From assembly GCA_964017155.1 (NCBI GenBank), contig OZ024854.1, positions 54,119,941 through 54,183,940 on the forward strand: a stretch of 64,000 bases of DNA, read 5' to 3'. The position numbers were made by a program, and so were the translations under genes. Below are positions 13,701 through 22,148 of the stretch, in pieces. Below the pieces are notes generated by a model. It was not told the origin of the DNA. It saw only the letters and a list, made by a program, of their open reading frames with translations, and searched no databases. The DNA is from Oasisia sp. SBJ-2009 (taxonomy: Eukaryota; Annelida; Polychaeta; Sabellida; Siboglinidae). The stretch's first letter is position 1. Each line of letters opens with the position of its first letter.

Positions 13701-16700
13701 CGCGGCCAACAGCTTCAGTTGCATGTGGTGCCCCGCAGCTGGACGATGCTCCAATGGCTTCGATCGCAAACGGCAGGACTGGCTGGAGAAGCGGTGCCAC
13801 AAGGTGGTGAGTTTTGGAACCGTTTCAGGGACCAACATCTAGGCAGGCAGAAGGTATACTTGGTATGTGCCATCCTCTCATGCCAGGAGTTGCTGTGGCT
13901 GATTACATCAGTAGCAAGTCTCCTCTAACTCTGGCACATTCCTTTCAGAAAGTCCTCTTTTAAGGTCAGCCGATGATATCACCCACGAGGAGTGTGACCA
14001 GTATATGGTCATGTGACATAATATTGTGGGTGATTTCAGCCACATGCTGCTCATGTTACATGCAATGTTTAGGGTGTGAATGGGTTACTATATTGGGATT
14101 CCCACCAATCATGTATCTGTCTTCTAATTGGGGCGTGTATTTGTGCTGTACCCATGGCTGACTGGCTAAGTTGGTTGTATAATGTATAGTTCAGCTGCGC
14201 TCACTCCCCACCTTTTGGGAGATGATCCACCAGGGGTAGTTTTAACCTCTGGCTTGTGAGGATGGGGGATGGTTGGGTGATGTATGTTACGAGTGCAGTT
14301 GAATGGATGCTCATGTTTACCATAGTCGTGACTGGCGAGTGGGTATTGCCATGCCATTGTATAAATATAACAATATTCGCGGTTTGTTGTGTTGCCAAAT
14401 TGGTGTTCATTATATACATGCTTCTGAATAATTATTCTTATTACCAGCATTTCTATAGTGCCATGTGTTTGTGTGTTTAGAACCAGCCCATCTATAGTTG
14501 CATACACACAGTACAAAACATGCATTGATGTTCATTACTAATTATTTCATAAAGTCAGGAAGCAAAAGGCAACTGTTTCGAAGTAAACATCTAAACATGT
14601 TAATACAAAATACATTCAACCGCTATGTTCTCAGCTGAATATGTACACTTCAGTGTTATCTACAGTTTGTGGCAACTTGTGACATGCATAACAAAGTAAG
14701 GAATAAAGAGATATAAAATTAAACTAGATCTGATGGTATGTTTCATTTTGCAGGACCTCAGAGTAGACCAATGTCCAAGTAACAAACCCACCACGCCCCC
14801 CGCCCCTCCCACATCACCCCCAGACCATCACCCCCCCAACACCATGACCACTAAAAACACCCCCAGCAGCACACCAACGACCCCGCACACGGACGCTCCA
14901 AGACCACAACGGAATGGCACTTCGGCACCCCCACTCACCACTACTCCGAAGCCCCACCACACCAATACTCCGAGATTACCACACACCAACACACCACTCA
15001 CCAGTACCACAACATCATCACATACAGAAGTCCCACTCACCAATACCACGAGCCCACCACACACAAATTCTTCAAGGGGTATGTCCTACAGTACCCCCTA
15101 CCCCAAGTCCCCGCTGTCCGCTGTGGTCGCAGGTCAATCATGGCGGTCAACTCGCGGCCGAGCAGCGGTGGTGCTGTCGGTCATCCTTCTGCTGTGTGCC
15201 ATCTGCGGTCTGGTGTCATGGCTCGTCTACGCCTACAAGAACCCACACAGCAAGTCCGGTCTCTGGCTCATCAAGGTAATAATAATAATAATAAAACTGT
15301 TTTTCTATAGCGCTAATTCCCGCATGGTGGATCGATGCACTGTACAAGACGTATAATAAATGTATTAATAAATACAAATGTAAATTAATATAAATCAGAT
15401 CAAATTTTGGTTTAAGATGTACACTAGTCATCCTTTGTATGTAAATTAAATAAATCATATAAATCAATTTAAGAAAATTAAACACTGTTTTAAAGATGTA
15501 TAGTACTAAACCTCTGTAAATTAAAAAAATTAATATAAAATATAAAATTAAAACATTAACTAAATCTGTGTATGTAAATTATCTATAATATTAATCTAAA
15601 ACATAAATACTGATTAAAATGTGTATAACACTAAAAAGAAATTCTAAAGCAGTGTCCGTCATTTCACAACAACTTGAATTAATTAAAATGTCTAATAAAA
15701 AGATGTCTTTAAAGACTTTCTAAGATAATGTTCCAGATGCCCGAATGTTCACAGATATCTTATTCCATAGTCGTGGTGATGGTAGAAGGTAGTGGTACGT
15801 CAGAACCAGTCATTGGGTCAGTTTTGTTTTGTCCGTTTCAAATGACAACTCCAATTCCACTCAGTTTCAAATTATCTGCGATTTAGACTTAGTTCCTCCT
15901 GGTCCTTTCCGGACGTCCTGTGATGAGCTTCCTCCATCAGTCGCAGTTGCTCTGGCATCATTCCGGTTTATTTCCATTTCTGCCAGATGTTCTTGAAATG
16001 CCTTGCACCAGGTTTTAGTCAGTCTTCCTCTGTTTCTACTGCTATATTCAGGCACCCACTCCATCACAATATTTCAAATGATTCATGTGTTACCATTGTC
16101 CATGCAGCATAAGTCGTATATAAACGCCTCAAACAATATAGTTCACAGAGTATATTTCCCTTTCAAGAAGCTGCTGGTGATTTTCTCTGAATAAATTTGA
16201 CTGCCTCTTATGGCCCTTTTAAGTGGACTGATATTATAGTTGTGTCACCTGACCTACATCATGTGACACAAAAATCACAGTGTTTTGAGAGGTATATATA
16301 CTTAGTTATTATTAATTTAAAAAAACGGTCTCTACACTCAAGAGTAATTTTGACTATTCTAAAATTGGAATTCATCAATCGGATGTACGGACCAACCAAT
16401 CACCAATAAACTGCTTTAGTCTAAACAACACTAGCAGACTTAACGTTAGGATGATAGCATGAATAATCATATTCGCATTTCTCTGAAAGATGTCAATGTA
16501 AGTGGTTTCTTTTTGGTTTGCACAACTAATAAATATACTGTTTTTACCAGTTTCTTTACAATTTCATACATTGACCATGTGTATAGTGAAAACATTACCA
16601 CATTGTAGTCAGTTGGAAATACTAACCTGCAGAAGAAGCTTCTTAACACAACCTTGTGTCCCATCAGCACCGACCAAGTCAAGTGCGGAAGCAGCTCGCC

Positions 16701-16787
16701 AGGGTGAGGTTTCGCAAAGACCGCCAGAGTGCACTCAGCGAGAAGTACTCCGTGTCCATAGACACCCCGGCCAGCACCTTCGCATAG
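1451..16787 (+). CDS. Plexin domain-containing protein (PLXDC1/2-like), 11 exons, 5' incomplete
   Basis: This is a predicted single-pass cell-surface protein of the PLXDC/TEM7 family; vertebrate members are reported PEDF receptors, and no ligand is known from this sequence. Joined exons: 1451-1794, 2905-3042, 7777-7846, 8215-8337, 8825-8878, 10732-10796, 11461-11557, 12373-12468, 13664-13806, 14754-15275 and 16668-16787. They total 1772 bases: two bases of a split codon, then 589 codons and a TAG. Every junction is AG/GT and all phases agree, which is strong internal support. Family hallmarks in order are [47 protein letters not shown], the YHR motif, TPLPTC, a PSI module with eight Cys, GFDRKRQDW, a T/P-rich stalk and one membrane helix. 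The signal-peptide exon was not found in 1-1450 and is probably upstream. The exact start is unknown. Confidence 0.93.
1817..2300 (-). repeat. Degenerate L2-tailed interspersed repeat, copy 1
   Basis: An AT-rich stretch in PLXDC intron starts with an (ATA)n tract at about 1820 and ends near a segment reading tgtcttcagttgcatcttga. Similar layouts, with an (AAT)n end and an inner ctt-aga-type block, occur at 15276-15870 and 61777-62110. I infer one old L2-tail family in minus orientation; the similarity is weak. Confidence 0.35.
2768..2846. repeat. (GGAC)n tetranucleotide microsatellite
   Basis: About 20 perfect tandem copies of GGAC lie just upstream of PLXDC exon b. The same tetramer family forms very long arrays at 44960-45160 and 45845-46062. 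Confidence 0.97.
2905..3042 (+). CDS. PLXDC-like exon b
   Basis: The acceptor is CACTGCAG before 2905 and the donor is TTT|gtaagt after 3042; the exon is 46 codons in phase 0. It encodes [11 protein letters not shown] and ends SSSYRRAF, which corresponds to the family segment of the SHRRA type that leads into the conserved domain. A (GGAC)n tract at 2768-2846 lies only about 60 bp upstream of the acceptor. Confidence 0.9.
3170..3758. repeat. 31-bp intronic minisatellite
   Basis: About 19 tandem units of 31 bp, containing CTCCACTCCAACACCTGTCA or the CCAAGACC variant. Because 31 is not a multiple of three, all three forward frames stay open and cycle through the same peptides, producing three overlapping spurious ORFs. 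Variants alternate (AACACC/AAGACC, CTCCAG/CTTCAG, TCG/TTG), which suggests higher-order duplication. Confidence 0.95.
3771..4048 (+). repeat. Diverged tRNA-derived SINE, copy C
   Basis: It shares the blocks cactcagctg, gcagtggtggatatg, tgactgaactggtctgcc and gagaagtcct with the better copy at 11652-11993. The tRNA-like head is badly eroded. Confidence 0.6.
4050..5236. other. PLXDC intron, no recognised feature
   Basis: This is unique-looking intronic sequence with a short (TA)n at 4428-4442. Overlapping small ORFs at 4901-5162 show no family resemblance. Confidence 0.4.
5238..5680 (+). mobile_element. CR1-like LINE 3' fragment, copy 1
   Basis: The frame reads [15 protein letters not shown], then a stop TAA at 5287-5289, then [40 protein letters not shown] and [14 protein letters not shown]. 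This is the conserved C-terminal end of CR1-group reverse transcriptases. The 3' block (ggttggactctcgataagc to cttgttaaat) recurs at 13040-13603 and, inverted, at 22149-23460. It is 5' truncated and inactive. Confidence 0.88.
5681..7776. other. PLXDC intron; short palindrome only
   Basis: This is mostly featureless. At 6646-6755 there is a small palindromic patch (AACTGGTTTAGTTAAACCAG at about 6689) flanked by gttcaca blocks, which may be a MITE remnant. A poly-C run lies at 6970-6981. Confidence 0.35.
7777..7846 (+). CDS. PLXDC-like exon c (FPFYGH motif)
   Basis: This is a small 70-bp exon with acceptor TTTTACCAG and donor GGAG|gtacgt. It encodes [20 protein letters not shown], nearly identical to the family signature in vertebrate PLXDC1/2. 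It ends in phase 1. Confidence 0.95.
8215..8337 (+). CDS. PLXDC-like exon d ([15 protein letters not shown] motif)
   Basis: Acceptor TTGCTGTTTGCAG and donor AATG|gtaagt bound a 123-bp exon. It contains [18 protein letters not shown], the most conserved block of the family, then a sequon NES and the start of the DNGTA motif, which is completed by the next exon. Confidence 0.96.
8365..8590 (-). repeat. tRNA-derived SINE body, copy B (reverse orientation)
   Basis: Read on the minus strand it matches the 11652-11993 element: ACTGGTGGATAT, GAGATGGTGTTTGACTGAAC, AGGTCTGCCAGGGA and GGATACTGTGC. It begins about 30 bp after the donor of PLXDC exon d. Confidence 0.75.
8825..8878 (+). CDS. PLXDC-like exon e
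   Basis: This is a 54-bp exon after TTGTTCAG, with donor GAAG|gtaggt. It encodes [17 protein letters not shown], matching the family segment GTALVVQWDHV, and completes the DNGT sequon started in the previous exon. Confidence 0.92.
9226..9348. repeat. (ATACA)n pentanucleotide tail of the adjacent LINE
   Basis: About 24 perfect ATACA units directly abut the 3' end of a minus-strand LINE. Read on the minus strand they follow CAATAAAGTTTTATTG, so the array is a template-repeated LINE tail expanded into a microsatellite. Confidence 0.95.
9349..10500 (-). mobile_element. Rex1/CR1-like LINE fragment, reverse transcriptase ORF remnant
   Basis: A 258-codon open frame (10390 down to 9614) encodes reverse transcriptase motifs: [32 protein letters not shown] (catalytic FSDD, Ser in place of the usual Ala), [15 protein letters not shown] and [17 protein letters not shown], followed by a C-terminal thumb-like region. 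Upstream on the minus strand the coding continues as [15 protein letters not shown] but is broken by a stop and a frameshift near 10420, so the element is 5' truncated and dead. The 3' UTR ends GAATTTCCCGGTTCGGGACA then AATAAAG, a typical Rex1-type end, followed by the ATACA array. The clade name is by eye. Confidence 0.85.
10732..10796 (+). CDS. PLXDC-like exon f (GPFTFEAIL motif)
   Basis: This 65-bp exon has acceptor TTATGCTTCAG and donor CAG|gtgagt. It encodes [20 protein letters not shown], matching the GSFTFQATL...DGRIIFGYK block of vertebrate proteins. The phase joins correctly to exons e and g. Confidence 0.94.
11461..11557 (+). CDS. PLXDC-like exon g ([11 protein letters not shown] motif)
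   Basis: This 97-bp exon follows GTGTTTCAG and ends GGAA|gtaagt. It encodes [20 protein letters not shown], matching the family block [12 protein letters not shown] exactly. A tRNA-derived SINE begins about 95 bp into the next intron. Confidence 0.96.
11652..11993 (+). repeat. tRNA-derived SINE, copy A (best copy)
   Basis: The head has a pol III A-box-like gcgcaatggctcaggggt and a B-box GGTTCGAATCC at about 11706. A conserved-core-like segment follows (cactcagctgtataaatgag, tacctggct), then a tail with aaagcgctttgagcagtcc and tgctatataagaac that resembles L2-type LINE ends. It is not a tRNA gene: no cloverleaf closes after the B box. Confidence 0.8.
12373..12468 (+). CDS. PLXDC-like exon h (IYQYHR motif)
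   Basis: This 96-bp exon encodes [20 protein letters not shown], then VIITPLP, matching the vertebrate IYEYHRVEL and TPLPTC blocks. The donor CCTA|gtaagt is strong. The acceptor GTCTGTAG has a poor pyrimidine tract; it was chosen because it keeps phase with exon g and because homology begins there. The reading frame stays open further upstream, so a longer exon is possible. Confidence 0.85.
13040..13603 (+). mobile_element. CR1-like LINE 3' fragment, copy 2
   Basis: It reads [20 protein letters not shown], then [10 protein letters not shown] and [10 protein letters not shown], then shifts frame. The 3' block extends beyond copy 1 through ttgtcggcaacgtagggtag to ggggaaagtccggtatat, and the same extension is found inverted at 22149. 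It lies in the intron before the PSI exon. Confidence 0.87.
13664..13806 (+). CDS. PLXDC-like exon i (PSI cysteine module)
   Basis: This 143-bp exon sits between TTCCTGTGCAG and GTG|gtgagt. It encodes most of the PSI (plexin-semaphorin-integrin) module. Seven cysteines are visible, including YKTCTQC, FSCMWC and [14 protein letters not shown], and the eighth lies in the next exon (VDQC). The FDRKRQDW segment is almost identical to vertebrate PLXDC proteins. A donor three bases earlier (AAG|gtggtg) would drop one Val and keep the frame. Confidence 0.94.
14754..15275 (+). CDS. PLXDC-like exon j (mucin-like stalk and transmembrane helix)
   Basis: This is the largest exon, 174 codons in phase 0, after TTTTGCAG. 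It begins with the last PSI Cys (DQCPSN), then about 110 residues very rich in Thr, Pro, His and Ser with degenerate [15 protein letters not shown] repeats, a likely O-glycosylated stalk. The hydrophobic run [20 protein letters not shown] is the transmembrane helix, followed by [11 protein letters not shown], where vertebrate PLXDC has YHHPTS. The donor AAG|gtaata runs straight into an (ATA)n repeat tail. Confidence 0.9.
15276..15870 (-). repeat. L2-tailed interspersed repeat abutting the PLXDC exon j donor
   Basis: On the minus strand the sequence runs through a damaged body to GCGCTATAGAAAAACAG, then TTTTATT and ATT repeats, which end exactly at the exon boundary. The AGCGCTATA...(TTA)n form is typical of L2-type LINE or SINE 3' ends. 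The splice donor gtaataat is therefore partly made of repeat sequence. Confidence 0.6.
15867..16067 (-). mobile_element. LINE ORF C-terminal fragment
   Basis: A 66-codon frame encodes [19 protein letters not shown], then [20 protein letters not shown]. This matches the common LINE endpiece of the form GR-TW---L--DL--M-----A---A-DR--WR. It may be the coding part of the same element whose tail reaches 15276. Confidence 0.6.
16668..16787 (+). CDS. PLXDC-like terminal exon k (basic cytoplasmic tail and stop)
   Basis: Acceptor TGTCCCATCAG precedes 39 codons and TAG at 16785-16787. The tail is strongly basic at first ([14 protein letters not shown]) and then Ser/Thr-rich. Position and charge match the vertebrate RRPSRWPAMKFRR segment, but the acidic AEVEP end is not present. 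Phase agrees with exon j. A tandem repeat starts directly after the stop. Confidence 0.82.
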   Translation, partial: HRPSQVRKQLARVRFRKDRQSALSEKYSVSIDTPASTFA

Positions 16788-17008
16788 ACAGATGACCACA
16801 GATGACCACAGGTGACCACAGATGGCCACAGATGGCCAACCACAGATGGCCAACCACAGATGGCCAACCACAGATGGCCACAAATGGCCACAGATGACCA
16901 CAGATGGCCACAGATGGCCACATATGGCCAACCACAGATGGCCACAGATGGCCACAGATGGCCACAGATGACCACAGATGACCACAGATGGCCACAGGTG
17001 TACAGAGA
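16788..17008. repeat. 10-bp minisatellite in the PLXDC 3' UTR
   Basis: Tandem CCACAGATGG/CCACAGATGA decamers, with several 14-bp variants containing an extra AACC, start right after the PLXDC stop codon. It is likely transcribed as 3' UTR. Long Cys/Trp-rich minus-strand ORFs here are artefacts of the array. Confidence 0.92.
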
Positions 17009-17835
17009 GGGAAAGGTGAAATACAGGGTGGCCTCATGTGTTTGCAAGCTAAAACTGAGTGCAATTTAACGTCGCTTCACAGTAATCTTCTGTGTTCTGT
17101 TCATCTATTTGAAGGTTTTGTAATTTTCAGGATTCCCAATAGTTCAGCCATCTCACGACTGCATTTGGCCTGCGGACGTCTGAGATTGTTTTTCTCGTAT
17201 TAGCATTGAAGACATTTGTCTCACTGTTACAGTCACTCTAGTATTAAGGTCACTGGCTGGAATGTGATCTTAATAGTGAGAGTCCACTGTATTAGATACC
17301 TTGTGGGTGATAGTTTTTGGTCATGTTCATTTATCACGGGAAAAACAATTTGGCACCACTTTTCCAGCAGGGTTACAGTGAAGATAGCATTTTATTCATT
17401 TTGGCAAAACGTCACTTCTGGGATTCCTGCATGTGTCCTCAAAGTTTAAGAATTAAATTGGTGTGTTTACGCACCTAAGATAATAGTGACTACCCGGTTG
17501 TTAATATTATCAATTATATCATCTGTAATGGTATAGCATAAGAACTGAGTACTGCTGTTATGTCAACTTGCTATTCGGGTCACCTTTACTGAAAGGTGAC
17601 CTTAATATGAAGGTTCTTCTCTAGTCAGTTCCACACCATGTGTTGCTGGAGGGGGGTTGAAACTGTTGGGGGGTTGAAACTGTTCTAAGTACTGTACTTT
17701 TGAGGGTGCAAACTGATGAGATCAACCGTGGGGTGCCATCATGAATGATGCGTGTGACCTGCCACAGTAAAGTGGCTATTGACTTGTGAGATTGTTATAC
17801 ATAATACTGTGCTTTTTATATTTATCTGATCGTAA
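17009..17835. other. Region downstream of PLXDC
   Basis: No coding signal was seen. ATTAAA at 17452-17457 is a weak candidate polyadenylation signal for PLXDC; no canonical AATAAA was identified nearby. Confidence 0.3.
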
Positions 17836-18339
17836 AGCCCCAGTCACACTTTCCCGGATCGGGCGCCGGGACGCCACGGACCGCCGATCCGGGCTACTCC
17901 GGTTTGATCCTGGGTAGTCCGTGGATCTCCGTGGCAAATCAATAGTAGATCCGGGGAGTTCCGGGGAGTTCCGGCTCAATCCTTGTTTGTCCCCAGATGT
18001 ATGAAACTGTTTGAAACATCCGGGTAGATCCCCGGATTTTTCCTTTCTTCCGGGCTTTTCCATGGCTCATCAGGGCTATTCCGGGCACTTCCGTGGCTCA
18101 TCCGGGCTGTTCCGTGGGTGGACCAGGTTATTCCGTGAGTTCACCGGCACATTCCTCCGGCTTGTCCGGAGTCTACAGGCATCATCCGGGTTTAAAATCC
18201 GTGGCTGGACTGTGTCTCATCCGGGGAAGTGTGACTGCTGTGCACAAAGTGACCCAAATCAGCCGGACCACCACGGACCATCCGGGATATTTGGTCCGGG
18301 GCCGTCCGGCCCCCGATCCGGGAAAGTGTGACTGTGGCT
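17836..18339. mobile_element. GC-rich MITE, PIF/Harbinger-like
   Basis: The termini are inverted copies of about 30 bp (AGCCCCAGTCACACTTTCCC on the left; AGCCACAGTCACACTTTCCC on the right after complementing), both continuing CGGATCGGG. The 3-bp TAA duplication at 17833-17835 and 18340-18342 fits the TWA target preference of PIF/Harbinger elements. The interior is packed with TCCGGG-type words and has no transposase frame. Confidence 0.8.
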
Positions 18340-21300
18340 TAAGCTTTAAAATCCTGTCCATTTGTTGAACTACCATCAGTAGTTTGGTGACGAATGTAAA
18401 CCAGACATTGAATGATGAATGAGGTTATAAAGTATGCATTTTTGTCGAAGTTACACCATACACAGGACCTTAGATTACTCATAGAGAGCTATTTTTAACT
18501 CGGGTGCAGAATAAGTCCTGGCAACCCAGTATCCAGTTTACTGTGACAGACCATATTATATCTATGTAAAAACTAAGCTGTGATAGAATGTTGTCGTTAA
18601 TTGGTATTTTCTATACGAGTGATTTGAGTTTGTCTGCCGGTATTGGGAACTGTTGCCACAGCTTTTTGTTTTGTGTATTTTCAGTTTGTCATCATTGGTA
18701 TTACTATGTTAGTTATATCAATCAAGATATATATTAATTACCTAGAATATATAATTAAACGAGCTAACTAGTCCCAAAGAATAAAACGTGAACATATAAT
18801 TATTGGCATATCTGATACCTTGTTTAGGTAGCCTTTGTATTTTAAGTATAATTTGTGACCTAAACATTGCCATTCTTTTGATATGTTTATGATTAACATT
18901 AGTTGGGATTTTAGTATAATCGGCAGCCAGCTTCTTGATCGGTATACAGAATATATGTGACATTTACTGTGCAACTTTTGTGTAATGGACTTGTACCAAA
19001 TTCTTTTAACTTTTGGAATTGTGTTACTTTAGTTCTAGTCTATGAGTGCAAGAAAAACAAATTGACCTTGTCATCTGAAACCTGCTTCAGCTACTGACAT
19101 GGGTGGTGCATCTAGATTCTAGTGGAATTTAGAAAAGCCATTTACAAAGTACAGTAGTAAAAGATGGAGAGACAGGAAAGAGAGAGAGAGAGAGAGAGCC
19201 AGACAGACAGACAGAAGAGAGACAGATGGAGAGAAAGAGAGAGAGACAAACAGACAGAAAACAGTTAAGATTATTTGCGGTTTAATTTTTTTTAATTTTA
19301 ATTAAAGTCGCACCTTATTACAGGTGTATAAAATATGTGGTTGAGTTGGACTAGCATGCTGATATTATGCTATATTTTAGTAATGTAATCTGATCGTTTA
19401 ACTTCATGAACAAAATGCCATTAAACAAATAGTGGTATGATTTAGGAAAAGTAGTTGTATTCAAACTATTAACATCCACATTTGTAATTGTTGTCCGCGA
19501 GCTACAATGTTGGCATCAGTCAGGACATAATATATAATAAAAAATTATAGCCCGAAATACTAAACCCATTGCAAAATTACCTGAAGCACAAAAAGGGAAT
19601 AGCATCTTATTAAATATTGCTTTGCAGTCTGAATAATACACAGGACATGTTCAGCATCTTTTGTTATACATTTTGAAAGCACTTAGGGCAATATTAATTG
19701 ATAGAGGCCAATATGCTATTTGGACTACTGAGAGTGTACTAACTCATCACCTTTTGGCTCCTAAATACTTCTAGTGACAATGATGGATGTTTACAGCATG
19801 ATTACAACTCTAGCCATGTTTCTTGGAGGTGATAGTATATTACATGTACACGTGACATTTGGTGGAGGATCTGGTACCCCAGCAGGCGAAAAAGTATTGT
19901 GTGCCTCCGTTATATTGCTTTTTAAGTAAACAAATGTTGTTTGTTGTGATTCTTGCCATTGTTATTGAATCACATTATAACATTGTAATTTTATTACAGT
20001 TAAATCTGGTTTGAATCAAGGTGCTTTTTAGTTGCGGGGCGAGAGAGAGAGTTCCAAGTGCCGCTAGCACGTTGGCTAGATGACCATATTAATAGACATA
20101 TCACATTGCAAATCTACCGTAGCCGTACCTCTTAGCAGGAGTTCATTCATTTAGAAAAGCTATATGCATACATCAACTGCATTCTTACCTGCCAGTGACA
20201 GATGCAGGGATAAGTGCATTGATGTACAATTTATTAACATGCATAACTATTGAAATATGGGATTATGCAGAACACTGCCATTAAAAATGTTCACGCTGTG
20301 TTCATATATATATATATATATATATTATACTTGTAGGCATAAATGCCTTATATTTTGCCCAAAATATTTAAATTAAATATTTAAACATTTTATTCATCAA
20401 TTCTATGATGAAATTCTATTCTTTCAAAATAGTACCTGATGAAATAGGCAAATTATTGTACCTGTAGATATTTCATTGGTAAGTGCCTGATTAAGTATGT
20501 CATCAGCAGGCTAGAGGACACCAAAAGTGGGTTTTATATTCCGTGTATGCATTTATTGATAGAGGTTTGTGGGCTGTGATAACTTGTGTGTATACATCTT
20601 TAACTGGCACCTATAAATGCTTATGTGTTTGCGCACTAAATGATTATGTGAGTAGGTCTGATTTTGTCACTGACGACAAGTTGTTGGTTTATTTTAGATT
20701 TTTACATCATTTGTATCTGACGCAATCTTGTTTCTAGTTTCTGCGAAGTTGATAGAAATCATTCCAGACATAGACTGTGAAACTTCCAAGGTAGTGTGTG
20801 CGAGAAAGAGGAGTTTCTTTTATCCTGTTGCCCATGTGGAGGAACCCTGTTATGTAGTTGTAAACATTTTAAAATGATGAGATGATGTGTGGTTTTCAGA
20901 TGCTTGTCATAGACACAAATGACAACAGAAATGAGGACATGCTCAGTTTCCGTAAACGACAGAAATAGTGGCATATATTGATGCAGCTTCATATTCGGGA
21001 AGATCAACAGCAAATTGTAAACAGTGTAGGTTACGTATAAAAATCATACAGAAGTTTTCTCCTGTAGGAGTAAATTTCATAGATTTTATTGTTTTGGGAG
21101 CCACAATTGTTTTACAGGTATTACAAATATTTACAATAATCGTAGTTTTACATTATTAATGACAGTTGTTACCACAGTATGCCCATCAGTTACGTAACAA
21201 ATACCAAACACTGATCATTTGACATACATTATATATATTAACAAACTTGAAATGGTGAAATTCATATTTTTTTCAGATTAGTTTTACAGTAGCCCTGTCC

Positions 21301-22148
21301 TGTAACGCCACCCTCTCTGGAAGGGTAGAGAAGCTATGCAAAGGGTTATTGACCTCTTGTGGGGAGCTTATCACAAGGGCGACCACACTTATATAAAAAA
21401 AAGGATTATCATACAGGTTTAGTAATCATATTTCATGTTATTTATCCCAAATTACGAGTTGTTCCTGAAAGCTTTGTTTCCTGTCGAAAGTTATTTTATT
21501 TGCAGATATGTAAATTTCAAAATTGACATGTCCACTAAATAAATAAACATGTTAGCCTAGTGCTATATTTTTGTATCATGTGATTCTAAATTGCACTGTT
21601 GTTCTTGCACCCTTATGACAGTTGTGGAATGCTGAATAAAGATGTTGAACACGTCACTGTAAAATGCTTGCATATGTTTTATCCTAAATGTGGTTTTTTT
21701 CAGACGACTTCCTGTAATGTCTACTAAGCAAAACAACGTGATTCTTATGCATTGCATATACTGAGATGAAGTAAACGAAAATACACATCCTATGCCTATG
21801 ATTGTATGCATCACTGTATCATTGTACATTTTATATCAAGCAGACAGTTACATTTCTACAGCATTATCGCGCACGCCACAAACTGGTACATTAAATAAGT
21901 CGTCATAAAACATAAACATGTATGCTTTGTATGCATTCTCCCAACATACGGAAATCGTAAGAAATTGTATGAATTGTTATTAACGATAATGTATGTAAAT
22001 TGTGTCGTCTTACCAGTCCAAATTGTGGCGGTCTCCGTTATGTTCCTTTACCCAGTAAGTAAACGATAGATGGCAACGTTTGTTGTACCGTATTTGAATT
22101 AGGGAAGTGGCCCATAAATGGCATAATATACTGTGGCTCATATTACCG
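18340..22148. other. Intergenic or unseen-intron sequence
   Basis: No exon of the PLXDC or dynamin families was recognised. There is a GA-rich low-complexity patch at 19164-19262 and a (TA)n at 20303-20325. If the GED exon at 25154 belongs to an intact gene, its upstream exons should be here or inside the repeats that follow. Confidence 0.4.
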
